This document shows, piece by piece, positions 43,331-51,249 of a stretch of DNA of 64,000 nt. How positions within the stretch are numbered: the stretch's first letter is position 1; every line of letters begins with the position of its first letter. The stretch covers positions 806,001 to 870,000 of the forward strand of contig CP159918.1 in assembly GCA_040616305.1 (NCBI GenBank), in the 5' to 3' direction. The notes beneath the pieces were generated by a model. The model was not told the DNA's origin. It made no database searches and saw nothing but the letters and a program-made list of their open reading frames with translations. The position numbers and the translations under genes were made by a program. Source of the stretch: UBA1876 sp003446665 (lineage in GTDB: Bacteria; Synergistota; Synergistia; Synergistales; Thermovirgaceae).

Positions 43331-43490
43331 AGCGCCTGGACTGGGGGAAACATCCCAGTTGACGAGGTCCGGGATTATCGATTTTTCGGCGGATGTCCCG
43401 GGGGCTGCGGGAATCAGCCCAAAGGAAAGCCGTTTCTCAAAATCGGGGAGCGATCCCCGGCACAAAAGAGCGGCAATTTCCCCGTCAAGG
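43331..43490 (+). ncRNA. glmS ribozyme (GlcN6P-activated self-cleaving leader)
   Basis: The 5' UTR of glmS matches the ribozyme core in order: AGCGCCTGGACT (43331-43342), AGTTGACGAGG (43358-43368), TTATCGA, TCGGCGG and CCCGG (to about 43415), and later GGCACAAAAGAGCGGCAA. Compared with the Thermoanaerobacter example, the GCAGGG/CCCTGC helix appears as TCCGGG/CCCGGG-type bases, a compensatory change. Cleavage is predicted between A43331 and G43332 when glucosamine-6-phosphate is bound, leading to mRNA decay and feedback on GlmS. The 3' boundary is approximate. Confidence 0.93.
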
Positions 43491-43516
43491 CATGAAAGGA
43501 GTGCTGAAACCGCATC

Positions 43517-45349
43517 ATGTGCGGAATAGTTGGATATATTGGCATGAAGAACGCTTCTGACGTCATTCTCGACAGCTTGAAGCGACTCGAATATCGTGGC
43601 TACGATTCGGCCGGAATGGCTCTGGGCGTAAACGGTCAAATCGAAATTTACAAGGAGGTCGGAAAGGTAGCCGACCTTGGGGAGATGTTGGAAAAAAGCA
43701 AGCCCCGGGCGACCCGAGGGATAGGACACACCCGGTGGGCGACCCACGGCGGGGTAACCGTCGCCAATGCCCACCCGCACAGCGACGGCAGCCGTCGCTT
43801 CGCGCTGGTTCATAACGGGATCATAGAAAACTATCTGGAGATAAAAGAAGAACTCGAACAGGATGGAGCGAAGTTCGCCTCCGAAACGGACACGGAGGTA
43901 ATTGTCCACCTTCTGGCGAAATATTTCAGCAAAAACGGCGACATGGTGGAGACTATAAAGTCTCTCCAGGAAAAGATGAGGGGCTCCTTTGCCATCGCCA
44001 TTATCCAGCAGGACTGCGCAGACCGCATATACTGCTTTAGAAAGGGTTCCCCGCTTGTTTTGGGCGTCGGCCAAAACGAGATGTTCTGTGCCTCCGACAT
44101 CCCCGCCTTTCTTCCCTATACACGCAAGGCCGTCTATCTCGATGAAGGGGAAGTGGCCGAACTTACACCAGGGGGGTTTCGCGTTTGGGACGGGCAGGGA
44201 AAGCTCCTTGAAAAGCCGGTTGACCTCGTAGAATGGAACGTGGCTATGGCAGAAAAGGGTGGTTTCGCCCATTACATGCACAAGGAAATCCACGAACAGG
44301 GGATGGTCCTGAGATCCACGCTCAAGGGCCGTGTTTCGGGAGGCACGGTGGACCTGTCAAAAGAACTGGACTGGACCGCCGGAGACGCGTCGCGCTGGGA
44401 TCGCCTGCACATAGTCGCCTGCGGCACATCTTATTATGCCGCTTTGGTGGCGGAAAGGGCCTTCGAGCGTTGGACTGACCTGGATGTCAAAGTCGACATA
44501 GCCTCGGAATACCGGTATCGCAGGGTCAAATGCGATCAGAATACGCTGGCTGTTTTCGTCTCCCAGTCGGGGGAAACAGCCGACACGCTGGCCGCTCAGA
44601 GAAAGGCCAGGGCTGACGGCGCCCATTGTCTTGCCATAACAAACGTTCCCGGGTCGACGCTGGCCAGGGAGGTGCACAGCGTTCTTCTCCTGAAGGCCGG
44701 ACCCGAGATCGGAGTCGCCGCCACCAAGACCTTTACAGGGCAGGTGACCACACTGTTTCTGGTGGCCCTTTACCTTGGCCGCCTCAGGAAAACTGTGAAC
44801 GCCGACGAGGAAGAACGCCTTGCGACGGAGTTTCTCCAGATCCCGTACAAGGTTGAAAAAGTACTCGAAAGAGAAAAGGATATAATTCCCATTGCGGAAA
44901 GGTACGCCGACCGGTCGAACTTTCTTTTCATAGGTCGCGGCGTGTCTTTCCCCGTCGCCCTCGAAGGGGCCCTCAAGCTCAAGGAAATTTCCTATATACA
45001 CGCCGAAGCCTACGCGGCGGGTGAGATGAAGCACGGGCCCATAGCTCTTTTGGAACCACGGGTCCCCGTCGTGGTGGTATGCCCGAAAGACAGCATGTAC
45101 GAAAAGACCCTTTCGAACATACAGGAAGCCAGGGCGAGGTGCGCTCCGATAATAGGTGTTTGCACAGAAGGCGACGTCCTCGTGAAAAGACACGCCGAGG
45201 CAATGATGGAAGTTCCCTGGACCGACGAGGAATTCAGTCCCTTTTTGACGGTCCTGCCCTTGCAGCTTCTTGCTTACCACGTGGCCAGGATTCTCGGCAG
45301 GGAAATAGACCAGCCCAGGAACCTGGCAAAAAGCGTTACAGTGGAATAA
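43517..45349 (+). CDS. glmS: Glutamine-fructose-6-phosphate aminotransferase
   Basis: Makes glucosamine-6-phosphate, the first step to UDP-GlcNAc. The 610-residue protein starts MCGIVGYIG, exposing the catalytic Cys after Met removal, with the glutaminase domain (EYRGYDSAG, HTRWATHG) and two SIS domains (CGTSYYA, SQSGETADT, GRGVSFPVALEGALKLKEI given here as GRGVSFPVALEGA). AAAGGAG is a long 15 bases from the ATG, but the start is fixed by Cys2. It is preceded by the ribozyme leader and followed by a terminator shared with the opposite strand. Confidence 0.98.
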   Translation: MCGIVGYIGMKNASDVILDSLKRLEYRGYDSAGMALGVNGQIEIYKEVGKVADLGEMLEKSKPRATRGIGHTRWATHGGVTVANAHPHSDGSRRFALVHNGIIENYLEIKEELEQDGAKFASETDTEVIVHLLAKYFSKNGDMVETIKSLQEKMRGSFAIAIIQQDCADRIYCFRKGSPLVLGVGQNEMFCASDIPAFLPYTRKAVYLDEGEVAELTPGGFRVWDGQGKLLEKPVDLVEWNVAMAEKGGFAHYMHKEIHEQGMVLRSTLKGRVSGGTVDLSKELDWTAGDASRWDRLHIVACGTSYYAALVAERAFERWTDLDVKVDIASEYRYRRVKCDQNTLAVFVSQSGETADTLAAQRKARADGAHCLAITNVPGSTLAREVHSVLLLKAGPEIGVAATKTFTGQVTTLFLVALYLGRLRKTVNADEEERLATEFLQIPYKVEKVLEREKDIIPIAERYADRSNFLFIGRGVSFPVALEGALKLKEISYIHAEAYAAGEMKHGPIALLEPRVPVVVVCPKDSMYEKTLSNIQEARARCAPIIGVCTEGDVLVKRHAEAMMEVPWTDEEFSPFLTVLPLQLLAYHVARILGREIDQPRNLAKSVTVE

Positions 45350-45354
45350 AAAGC

Positions 45355-45391
45355 AAAAAGCGGCCGCGTCAGTCAGAACCGGCCGCTTTTT
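45355..45391. terminator. Bidirectional terminator of glmS and the secreted-protein gene
   Basis: An 11-bp stem AAAAAGCGGCC (45355-45365) with GGCCGCTTTTT (45381-45391) has T-runs at both ends of the hairpin, so it can stop transcription in both directions. The minus-strand gene ends inside its loop (stop at 45371-45369). Confidence 0.85.
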
Positions 45392-46409
45392 GTGGTTCCT
45401 CCGTGAAGGGGAAATAAAGCCTGAGATGGGTGATGTCTTTCAGCGCGGTGTCGTTTCGTCCCGTGGCCTCGGGCATCCATTGCCAGGGTCCACCGAGGAT
45501 TCTTGCCAGCACCAGCGACCTCCGTCCGTAGGTGGACCAGACATCCCATAATTTCTCTTCCTTCGAGGGGCCGGGGACGAAGCCCGACGAAAAAAGGGGC
45601 TTTCGGCCGACGAAACCACCAGGTTTTGGGGCCGCTACCAGCCACTGGGAGAGCTTCCAGGCACTGCTCATTTCCGGTGACTCGGCATGCTCAAGCGGAA
45701 GGATCTGGAAGCCACCCACGAAACCTTCCCGCGAGGTGCTTACGTCGATTACGCCCGGGTGATTGGCCCTTATCCTGCCGACCTCCTGGAATTGGGTACC
45801 TCCGAAACGTCCGCATCCGGCTACCGGCCTCGCCACGCGTCCCAGGACGATGGGCCCGGAACCTGTCCAGGCGGTGATACGCCCGCCGGGACGGTTTTCT
45901 ATCTCGACGAACCAGGGCGTTTCTTCGGGAACGACAATAATTGCGGGGTTTTGACTTTCCTCCCATATCACCTTGCTTCCGACGGTAGGTGCCCAGGCTC
46001 CGAATATGCCGCGTCCCGGGGGGATGTCAGTAAGGAAAAAGGCGGTTTCGCCCGCCGCCGGGGCAAAAGTTCCCCCTGGCAAAATGCTTACGATCCTGCC
46101 TCTTCCTTTTTCGATATCGACCAGAATGTGCAGGGCGTTGACGGCCGTTGCTACCACAGTGCCCGGATTCCCCCACCTGGAGGCCGTGAAAGCCGGCCAT
46201 CTCGTGGACGACGGCACCGAGAGCACCTTGCCCAGCCTGACGACGCCCGCCCTCTCGCTATGGACGGTTATGTCACCGCCGGGAAAAGCCTCAAGCACAA
46301 TGCGGTACGGGTCGCCGCCAGCGAGGACGCAGGCGGTTTCCCCATAAACGATAGAGAAAAGAAAAAGAAGAACAAAAACCGCTGCGGCTTTTCTGAAAGT
46401 TACTGTCAT
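45369..46409 (-). CDS. Secreted protein of unknown function
   Basis: A 346-residue protein with an N-terminal signal peptide (AAAVFVLLFLFSIVYGETACVLAG). The mature part is rich in beta-type Gly/Pro/Trp segments. It has no motif I recognise and no further membrane span, so it is probably periplasmic or surface. It overlaps the upstream tiny membrane-protein gene by 4 bases and belongs to a fur-led minus-strand operon. Codon use looks like the neighbours. No function is proposed. Confidence 0.8.
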   Translation of the reverse strand: MTVTFRKAAAVFVLLFLFSIVYGETACVLAGGDPYRIVLEAFPGGDITVHSERAGVVRLGKVLSVPSSTRWPAFTASRWGNPGTVVATAVNALHILVDIEKGRGRIVSILPGGTFAPAAGETAFFLTDIPPGRGIFGAWAPTVGSKVIWEESQNPAIIVVPEETPWFVEIENRPGGRITAWTGSGPIVLGRVARPVAGCGRFGGTQFQEVGRIRANHPGVIDVSTSREGFVGGFQILPLEHAESPEMSSAWKLSQWLVAAPKPGGFVGRKPLFSSGFVPGPSKEEKLWDVWSTYGRRSLVLARILGGPWQWMPEATGRNDTALKDITHLRLYFPFTEEPQKAAGSD

Positions 46410-46681
46410 TTTTTGGCGTCACCGGCTTTCGTTTCTTCAGTTTCGCCCTTTTCCTTAGGGCGGCCTCCGATCAAAATGACGGCAAAAAGAAGGATGGGCA
46501 CGGCAAGAACGAAAGCCGCCCAGGAGGATACTTGGAAAAGAGCGAAGGCGGAAAGTGCCAAAAAGGAGAAAAAAAACACAAAAAAAAAGGTGATTCCGGC
46601 TCCCTTGTTTCTTCCTGCGAGGATCCCTGCAATGCTACAAGCTACAAAAACAAAGGCCAGAGCCAGCCAGACGACGTTCAT
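46406..46681 (-). CDS. Small membrane protein, unknown function
   Basis: About 91 residues with two strongly hydrophobic segments (VVWLALAFVFVACSIAGIL and a second near residues 30-75) and a charged Lys/Glu tail. ATG 46681 is chosen, but a TTG at 46690 immediately after the fur stop is possible; neither has a clear ribosome site, so coupling to fur is likely. Its stop overlaps the next gene's start (ATGA). Confidence 0.72.
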   Translation of the reverse strand: MNVVWLALAFVFVACSIAGILAGRNKGAGITFFFVFFFSFLALSAFALFQVSSWAAFVLAVPILLFAVILIGGRPKEKGETEETKAGDAKK

Positions 46682-46690
46682 GGAGAGCAA

Positions 46691-47131
46691 TCAGTCCCGG
46701 CCGGAACCTGCTTCCACTTTTTCCGCGCACTGTGAGCAAAGGCCGTACAAATAAAGCTGGACCCTCGAGACGTTGTGGGCGGCGCAGCTTTTGAGCTCGT
46801 CCACGATTTTTCCCTCGACGGGGAAATCGAAGATTTCGCCGCAACCCTCGCAACGGAAATGTCCGTGAACTTCAGGGTTAGGGTCGAAAAACACGCGTTT
46901 CCCGTCTATGGTGATTATCTGCATAAGCCCCGCGTCCTGGAGAAGCTGGGCTGTGCTGTAAATCGTGGCAAAGGAAATGGTGGGGAAGTATTCTCGCATT
47001 TCGCTGTAGATGCGCTCCGCCGGAGGATGGTCCTTGCGGTTTTCCAAAAGTTTGAGTATCCCCAGGCGCTGTATGGTAACCTTGGCACCGTAACTTTTCA
47101 GACGTTCCCTTGCTTCCTCGACTGTCCACAT
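46691..47131 (-). CDS. Fur/PerR-family metalloregulator
   Basis: A 146-residue winged-helix repressor. The DNA-binding domain (VTIQRLGILKLL, ISFATIYSTAQLL) is followed by the dimerisation domain with two CxxC zinc sites (CEGCGEI and CSQCAEK). The HGHFRCEGC segment is shared by Fur and PerR; the sequence alone does not decide between iron and peroxide sensing. GGGGGAT precedes the ATG. It leads an operon with a tiny membrane protein and a secreted protein. Confidence 0.92.
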   Translation of the reverse strand: MWTVEEARERLKSYGAKVTIQRLGILKLLENRKDHPPAERIYSEMREYFPTISFATIYSTAQLLQDAGLMQIITIDGKRVFFDPNPEVHGHFRCEGCGEIFDFPVEGKIVDELKSCAAHNVSRVQLYLYGLCSQCAEKVEAGSGRD

Positions 47132-47174
47132 TCACGATATCCCCCAGTGTCGAACTAATTGCTCGCTAAAAGGG

Positions 47175-47204
47175 AGTATATAATAATTCGTGGAACTTTG
47201 CGAA
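47175..47204 (-). promoter_or_regulatory. Promoter of the fur-led operon
   Basis: On the minus strand TTCGCA (47204-47199), an 18-base spacer and TATACT (47180-47175). The region is A+T-rich and may carry an operator, but no clear Fur or PerR box was seen. Confidence 0.5.
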
Positions 47205-47268
47205 TGAAACGGCACAACCTACAATCCGGATTGAGGGCAACGACCCGCCTGGGGTCTGTCGATTCGCC

Positions 47269-47299
47269 TTGACACGGTGGGGGCAGTAAAGGCTATAAT
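47269..47299 (+). promoter_or_regulatory. Promoter of tRNA-Gln
   Basis: Both boxes are perfect, TTGACA (47269-47274) and TATAAT (47294-47299), but the spacer is 19 bases. Confidence 0.75.
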
Positions 47300-47313
47300 T
47301 GCTGCGCTTGCAC

Positions 47314-47388
47314 TGGGGTGTAGCCAAGCTGGCAAGGCAGCGGACTTTGGATCCGCGATCGCTGGTTCGAATCCAGCCACCCCAGCCA
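47314..47388 (+). tRNA. tRNA-Gln (anticodon TTG)
   Basis: Acceptor arm TGGGGTG with CACCCCA gives the U1-A72 pair typical of tRNA-Gln. The anticodon arm GCGGA/TCCGC encloses CTTTGGA, so the anticodon is TTG. The T-arm loop is TTCGAAT and CCA is encoded. A strong terminator follows. Confidence 0.96.
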
Positions 47389-47400
47389 ATAGCCTTGGTC

Positions 47401-47438
47401 CGGGGGAAGCCTGCGCTTCCCCCGATTTTGCGTTTTTT
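47401..47438 (+). terminator. Terminator after tRNA-Gln
   Basis: A 10-bp GC-rich stem (47401-47410 with 47415-47424) and 4-base loop is followed by ATTTTGCG and seven T residues. Confidence 0.88.
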
Positions 47439-47513
47439 TGCCGAAAAGGCACAGCTTGTAGTAGAGTGTATTGGCCTTCTGCCTTAAAAAGATACGGAAA
47501 GAAGGTGGCGAGG

Positions 47514-48905
47514 ATGACGCTTGAAAAGACAGGGGCATTGGTCCTGGCCGCGGGCAAGGGGACGCGGATGAAAAGCGAAACGCCCAAAGTCATGCTTCCC
47601 GTCCTGGAAGAGCCCCTCTTGTGGTATGTTCTTAAAAACCTTGCAAGCTCGACGATAAGCGAGTCTTGCGTGGTCGTAGGACATGGCAGGGAAGTTGTGG
47701 AAAATTACCTGGCCGAAAACTGGCCCGCCGTAAAAATCTGCGTTCAGAACAGGCAAAACGGAACTGGTCATGCCGTCATTTGCGCTCGGGACTGGCTCGG
47801 CAAGTTAGATCATGTGCTGGTAATCCCCGGCGATGTCCCGCACCTTACGAGCGATTCCGCCGACAGGCTCATTGAAGAGCATATTTTTTCGAAAGCGGCG
47901 TGCACGTTTTACGGCTTTCGTCCCGAAGACCCCACGGGGTACGGGAGGGTCATAACTGAGGAAGGTTTAGTGAGAATCGTGGAGGAAAGGGACGCTACGG
48001 AAAAAGAGAGAAAGTGTCCCGTAGCAAACAGCGGCATTTATGTTTTCAGAACACGGGAACTTCTGGAGTCGCTGGAGGAAATAAGTTCGGACAACGCACA
48101 GGGAGAATATTATCTTACCGATGTGGTTGGCATCATGTCGCGGAAGGGACAGGGTGTAAAGGTTGTCCTGCTTGACGCCGCCGCCGAGGCATCGGGTGTA
48201 AACGACCCCTTGCAGCTGGCTTCCGCCTCGATGGTGATACGGGACCGCGTCCTCGAAAAGCATATGAGACAGGGGGTTCGCTTTGTTGATCCGACCACGG
48301 TTTATGTGGGGCCGAAAGTAAAAATAGCCGAAGACGTCGATATAGGTCCTTTCGTACAGATCTATGGAAACAGCGAAATCGGAAGGGCAAGCAAAATAGG
48401 AAGCCATTCCGTGCTTAAAAACGTGCTCTGCGGTGAACGGACAGACCTCAGGGGTTACGTGGACATCTCGGACAGCCGGCTTTCGGACGGAGCCGCAGTC
48501 GGCCCATTCGCGCATATAAGAAATGGAAGCGAAGTCCTCGAGGGAGCATACATCGGGAAATTCGTGGAGATAAAGAAAAGCCGCATAGGCGCCGAAGCTA
48601 AGGTCCCGCACCTTTCCTACATAGGAGACGCCGAAATAGGGGAAAGGACGAACATCGGCGCGGGTACCATTACCTGCAACTTCGACGGTGTCAACAAACA
48701 CCATACCACCATAGGCAGCGACTGTTTCGTAGGGAGCGATACCATGCTGGTCGCTCCGGTGACTCTTGGTGACTCCTCCTACACCGGCGCCGGTTCGGTG
48801 ATAACGAAGGACGTCCCGGAGGGCAGCCTGGCTGTGGCGCGGTCCAGGCAGACAAACATAGAGGGATGGGCGCATCGCAAAAAGAAGCAGGGGGGGCAGT
48901 CCTGA
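47514..48905 (+). CDS. glmU: Bifunctional GlmU (GlcN-1-P acetyltransferase / GlcNAc-1-P uridyltransferase)
   Basis: Makes UDP-GlcNAc from GlcN-1-P in two steps. The 463-residue protein has the pyrophosphorylase domain (LVLAAGKGTRMKS, QNGTGHAV, GDVPHL) and a left-handed beta-helix acetyltransferase domain of hexapeptide repeats (for example GERTNIGAGTITCNFDG). ATG 47514 is chosen because an upstream extension would read through the tRNA and its terminator. prs starts one base after the stop. Confidence 0.97.
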   Translation: MTLEKTGALVLAAGKGTRMKSETPKVMLPVLEEPLLWYVLKNLASSTISESCVVVGHGREVVENYLAENWPAVKICVQNRQNGTGHAVICARDWLGKLDHVLVIPGDVPHLTSDSADRLIEEHIFSKAACTFYGFRPEDPTGYGRVITEEGLVRIVEERDATEKERKCPVANSGIYVFRTRELLESLEEISSDNAQGEYYLTDVVGIMSRKGQGVKVVLLDAAAEASGVNDPLQLASASMVIRDRVLEKHMRQGVRFVDPTTVYVGPKVKIAEDVDIGPFVQIYGNSEIGRASKIGSHSVLKNVLCGERTDLRGYVDISDSRLSDGAAVGPFAHIRNGSEVLEGAYIGKFVEIKKSRIGAEAKVPHLSYIGDAEIGERTNIGAGTITCNFDGVNKHHTTIGSDCFVGSDTMLVAPVTLGDSSYTGAGSVITKDVPEGSLAVARSRQTNIEGWAHRKKKQGGQS

Positions 48906-48906
48906 A

Positions 48907-49872
48907 ATGGTATCGAAACTTCGTGAGTTAAAGGTTTTTTCCGGCACATCGCACCCGGGCTTCACCGAAAAGATTTGTGAAAGCCTGGGTATCGGCGTGG
49001 CGGCGGCAAGGTTGTTTAGGTTCTCCGACGGGGAAACGGGCGTGTCCATAGAAGAAAGCGTCCGTGGAGCAGATGTGTATGTAGTGCAGTCCACTTGCCA
49101 TCCCGTCAACGAAAACCTGGTGGAACTTCTGATAATACTCGACGTACTCAGGCGTGCTTCGGCCTACAGGATAAATGTCGTGACGCCCTACTTCGGGTAC
49201 GCCCGTCAGGACAGGAAGACCAAAGCCCGCGAACCAATAACGGCGAAGCTCGTGGCGAACCTTATAGAAAAAGCCGGTGCTCACCGCCTGATCGCAGCGG
49301 ACCTTCATGCGGGACAGATCCAGGGCTTTTTCGACATTCCAGTGGACCACCTGACCGGGATACCCTTGCTGGCGTCCCATTTCAGGGAGATACTCAAAAA
49401 AGAGGAAGACGGAGACATAGTCGTAGTCTCACCCGACATCGGGGGAGTGGTCAGGGCCAGGCGGTTTGCCGTTCACCTGAACGCCGATCTGGCCATAGTG
49501 GACAAGAGGAGATCCCACGAGGTGGCGAACCTGAGCGAGGTCATGGAGATCATCGGTCATGTGGACGGCAAGGTAGCCATCCTTGTGGATGATATCATAG
49601 ATACGGCTGGTACCATGGTACAGGCTGCGGAGGCGCTGCTCGAACGGGGGGCCAGGAAGGTGTACGCCTGCGCAACCCACGGAGTGCTCTCCGGCCCGGC
49701 AGTGGAGAGAATAGCCTCCTCTCCCATCGAAAACCTTGTATTGACCGATACGATACCATTGCCCAAAGAGAAACAAATAGATAAAATCACAACATTGTCC
49801 ATCGCCCCGCTTTTCGCGGAAGCTATCAGCAGGATCCATTCCGACCACTCGGTCAGCATACTTTTCCGCTAG
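48907..49872 (+). CDS. prs: Ribose-phosphate pyrophosphokinase
   Basis: Makes PRPP for nucleotide, histidine and tryptophan synthesis. The 321-residue enzyme shows FSDGETGVSIEESVRG, PYFGYARQDRK (the flexible catalytic loop) and the PRPP-binding VLVDDIIDTAGT-type segment (ILVDDIIDTAGTM). It follows glmU closely, a common pairing. Confidence 0.97.
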   Translation: MVSKLRELKVFSGTSHPGFTEKICESLGIGVAAARLFRFSDGETGVSIEESVRGADVYVVQSTCHPVNENLVELLIILDVLRRASAYRINVVTPYFGYARQDRKTKAREPITAKLVANLIEKAGAHRLIAADLHAGQIQGFFDIPVDHLTGIPLLASHFREILKKEEDGDIVVVSPDIGGVVRARRFAVHLNADLAIVDKRRSHEVANLSEVMEIIGHVDGKVAILVDDIIDTAGTMVQAAEALLERGARKVYACATHGVLSGPAVERIASSPIENLVLTDTIPLPKEKQIDKITTLSIAPLFAEAISRIHSDHSVSILFR

Positions 49873-49921
49873 GGCGGAGGAAACCCGGGCAAAGCACAAG
49901 AATACCGAAGGAGGAAGAGTA

Positions 49922-50593
49922 ATGACGTCATCTTCTGTAAAGCTTGATTTGAAAAAACGTGAGAAAACCGGAAAGGAAACGAACAGGAAACTCCGCTCGC
50001 AGGGGCTCATCCCGGCCGTATTCTACGGACCCAATATGAAAAGCGCTATTCCCGTGACCATAAAAGCCGGCGATATCCTCCATTATGCCAATTCAGCACA
50101 CTGGGAGACGGTGCGCATCGACGCCGTATTGCCCGACGGGACCGAGGAAATGTGCCTGATGCGCGACATCCAGCGCGATCCGCTTACGGACGAGGTGTTG
50201 CATATCGACTTTCTCAAGTTGGTCTCGGGACACAAGGTATACGTCAACGTTCCCATTGAGGTTACCGGAAGGGATCGCTGCGTGGGAGTCAAGCAGGGAG
50301 GCGTTTTCGAGCAGGTCATACACGAACTGGAAATGTTGGTTCTTCCCAGGGAGATTCCTGATGCTATCACCGTGGATGTATCCGGGCTTGGACTCGATGA
50401 GGCCATTCACGTCAAGGACCTGTCCCTTCCAGCGAGCGCAGTCTTGGAGCAGGATCCGGAATCAGCGGTAGTGATGGTGACCTATGCGAAAACTGCCGTA
50501 ATGCCCGAGGAAGCGGCGGCCGAGGAAGAGGAGATGGAAGTGGAAGTCCTCAGCAAGGGCAAGGCGAAAGAGGTAGAAGAGAAAGAGGAATGA
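49922..50593 (+). CDS. rplY: 50S ribosomal protein L25/CTC family
   Basis: A 223-residue 5S-rRNA-binding protein of the long CTC type: an N-terminal L25 domain followed by a TL5 beta domain and a Glu/Lys-rich tail. GGAGGA precedes the ATG. It is directly followed by pth, the usual partner. Confidence 0.94.
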   Translation: MTSSSVKLDLKKREKTGKETNRKLRSQGLIPAVFYGPNMKSAIPVTIKAGDILHYANSAHWETVRIDAVLPDGTEEMCLMRDIQRDPLTDEVLHIDFLKLVSGHKVYVNVPIEVTGRDRCVGVKQGGVFEQVIHELEMLVLPREIPDAITVDVSGLGLDEAIHVKDLSLPASAVLEQDPESAVVMVTYAKTAVMPEEAAAEEEEMEVEVLSKGKAKEVEEKEE

Positions 50594-50599
50594 CGTCCG

Positions 50600-51196
50600 G
50601 TGCGCCTGGTTTTGGGGCTTGGGAACCCAGGGCCTGAATATGCGTGGACCCGTCACAACATCGGTTGGCTTGTCGTCGATGCGCTTCTCGAAGAAGTCGG
50701 CGACGTGCCGTCTTCGGAAACCAGACGCCTGCGCCGCTGGGGCCCTTTTGAACTGGAAGGTTCAAGGGTAATCGCCGTTAAGCCTCTGACCTATATGAAC
50801 AGAAGCGGTCTTGCGTTGTATGAGCTTCCCGGGGATTTTCTTGAAAATCCCCGGAGGATACTGGTGGTCTACGACGACATGGCCCTTCCATTTGGCAGAC
50901 TTCGTCTCAGGAAAAACGGATCTGCCGGCGGCCATAACGGGATGAAATCCGTTCTTTCCGTACTGGGCACCCTGGACGTTCCGCGCCTCAGGATAGGTAT
51001 AGCCGGAGCAAATCAGCCGAGGGACATGGCGCAATATGTCACGTCGCCTTTTCGTCCCCATGAAATGAAAGCTCTTCCTAATATACTGGACAGGGCGGTA
51101 GAGACGATAAGGCTGTGGGTCGCCGATGAATGGGACAAGGCGATGCAGAAGGCCAATTCCCCGAACCCAGGGGAAGAAGACGAAGATTCGAGATAG
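50600..51196 (+). CDS. pth: Peptidyl-tRNA hydrolase
   Basis: Recycles tRNA from peptidyl-tRNA. The 198-residue protein starts at GTG 50600 with LVLGLGNPGPEYAWTRHN, including the catalytic His and Asn, and contains the KPLTYMNRSG and YDDMALPFG motifs. AGAGGA is about eleven bases upstream. A terminator follows. Confidence 0.97.
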   Translation: MRLVLGLGNPGPEYAWTRHNIGWLVVDALLEEVGDVPSSETRRLRRWGPFELEGSRVIAVKPLTYMNRSGLALYELPGDFLENPRRILVVYDDMALPFGRLRLRKNGSAGGHNGMKSVLSVLGTLDVPRLRIGIAGANQPRDMAQYVTSPFRPHEMKALPNILDRAVETIRLWVADEWDKAMQKANSPNPGEEDEDSR

Positions 51197-51204
51197 AAAC
51201 TGCC

Positions 51205-51236
51205 TGGCGGGGGTTATGCCCTCGCCATGTCTTTTT
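51205..51236 (+). terminator. Terminator between pth and mfd
   Basis: A 9-bp stem with one G-T pair (51205-51213 with 51219-51227) is followed by TGTCTTTTTC. Confidence 0.75.
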
Positions 51237-51249
51237 CGGGAGTGTATGA

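Noticed and set aside
43275..43529. 84-codon frame between galU and glmS, with AAAGGGAGG upstream
   Set aside because: The region matches the glmS ribozyme at nucleotide level, and the predicted protein is Ser/Arg/Gly-rich with no family resemblance.
45687..46754. 355-codon plus-strand frame opposite the secreted-protein gene
   Set aside because: The minus frames have a signal peptide, overlapping starts and a terminator; the plus product is low-complexity and lacks a ribosome site.
47967..49109. 380-codon open frame on the minus strand
   Set aside because: It lies opposite glmU and prs, which are certain; no motif was seen in the antisense product.
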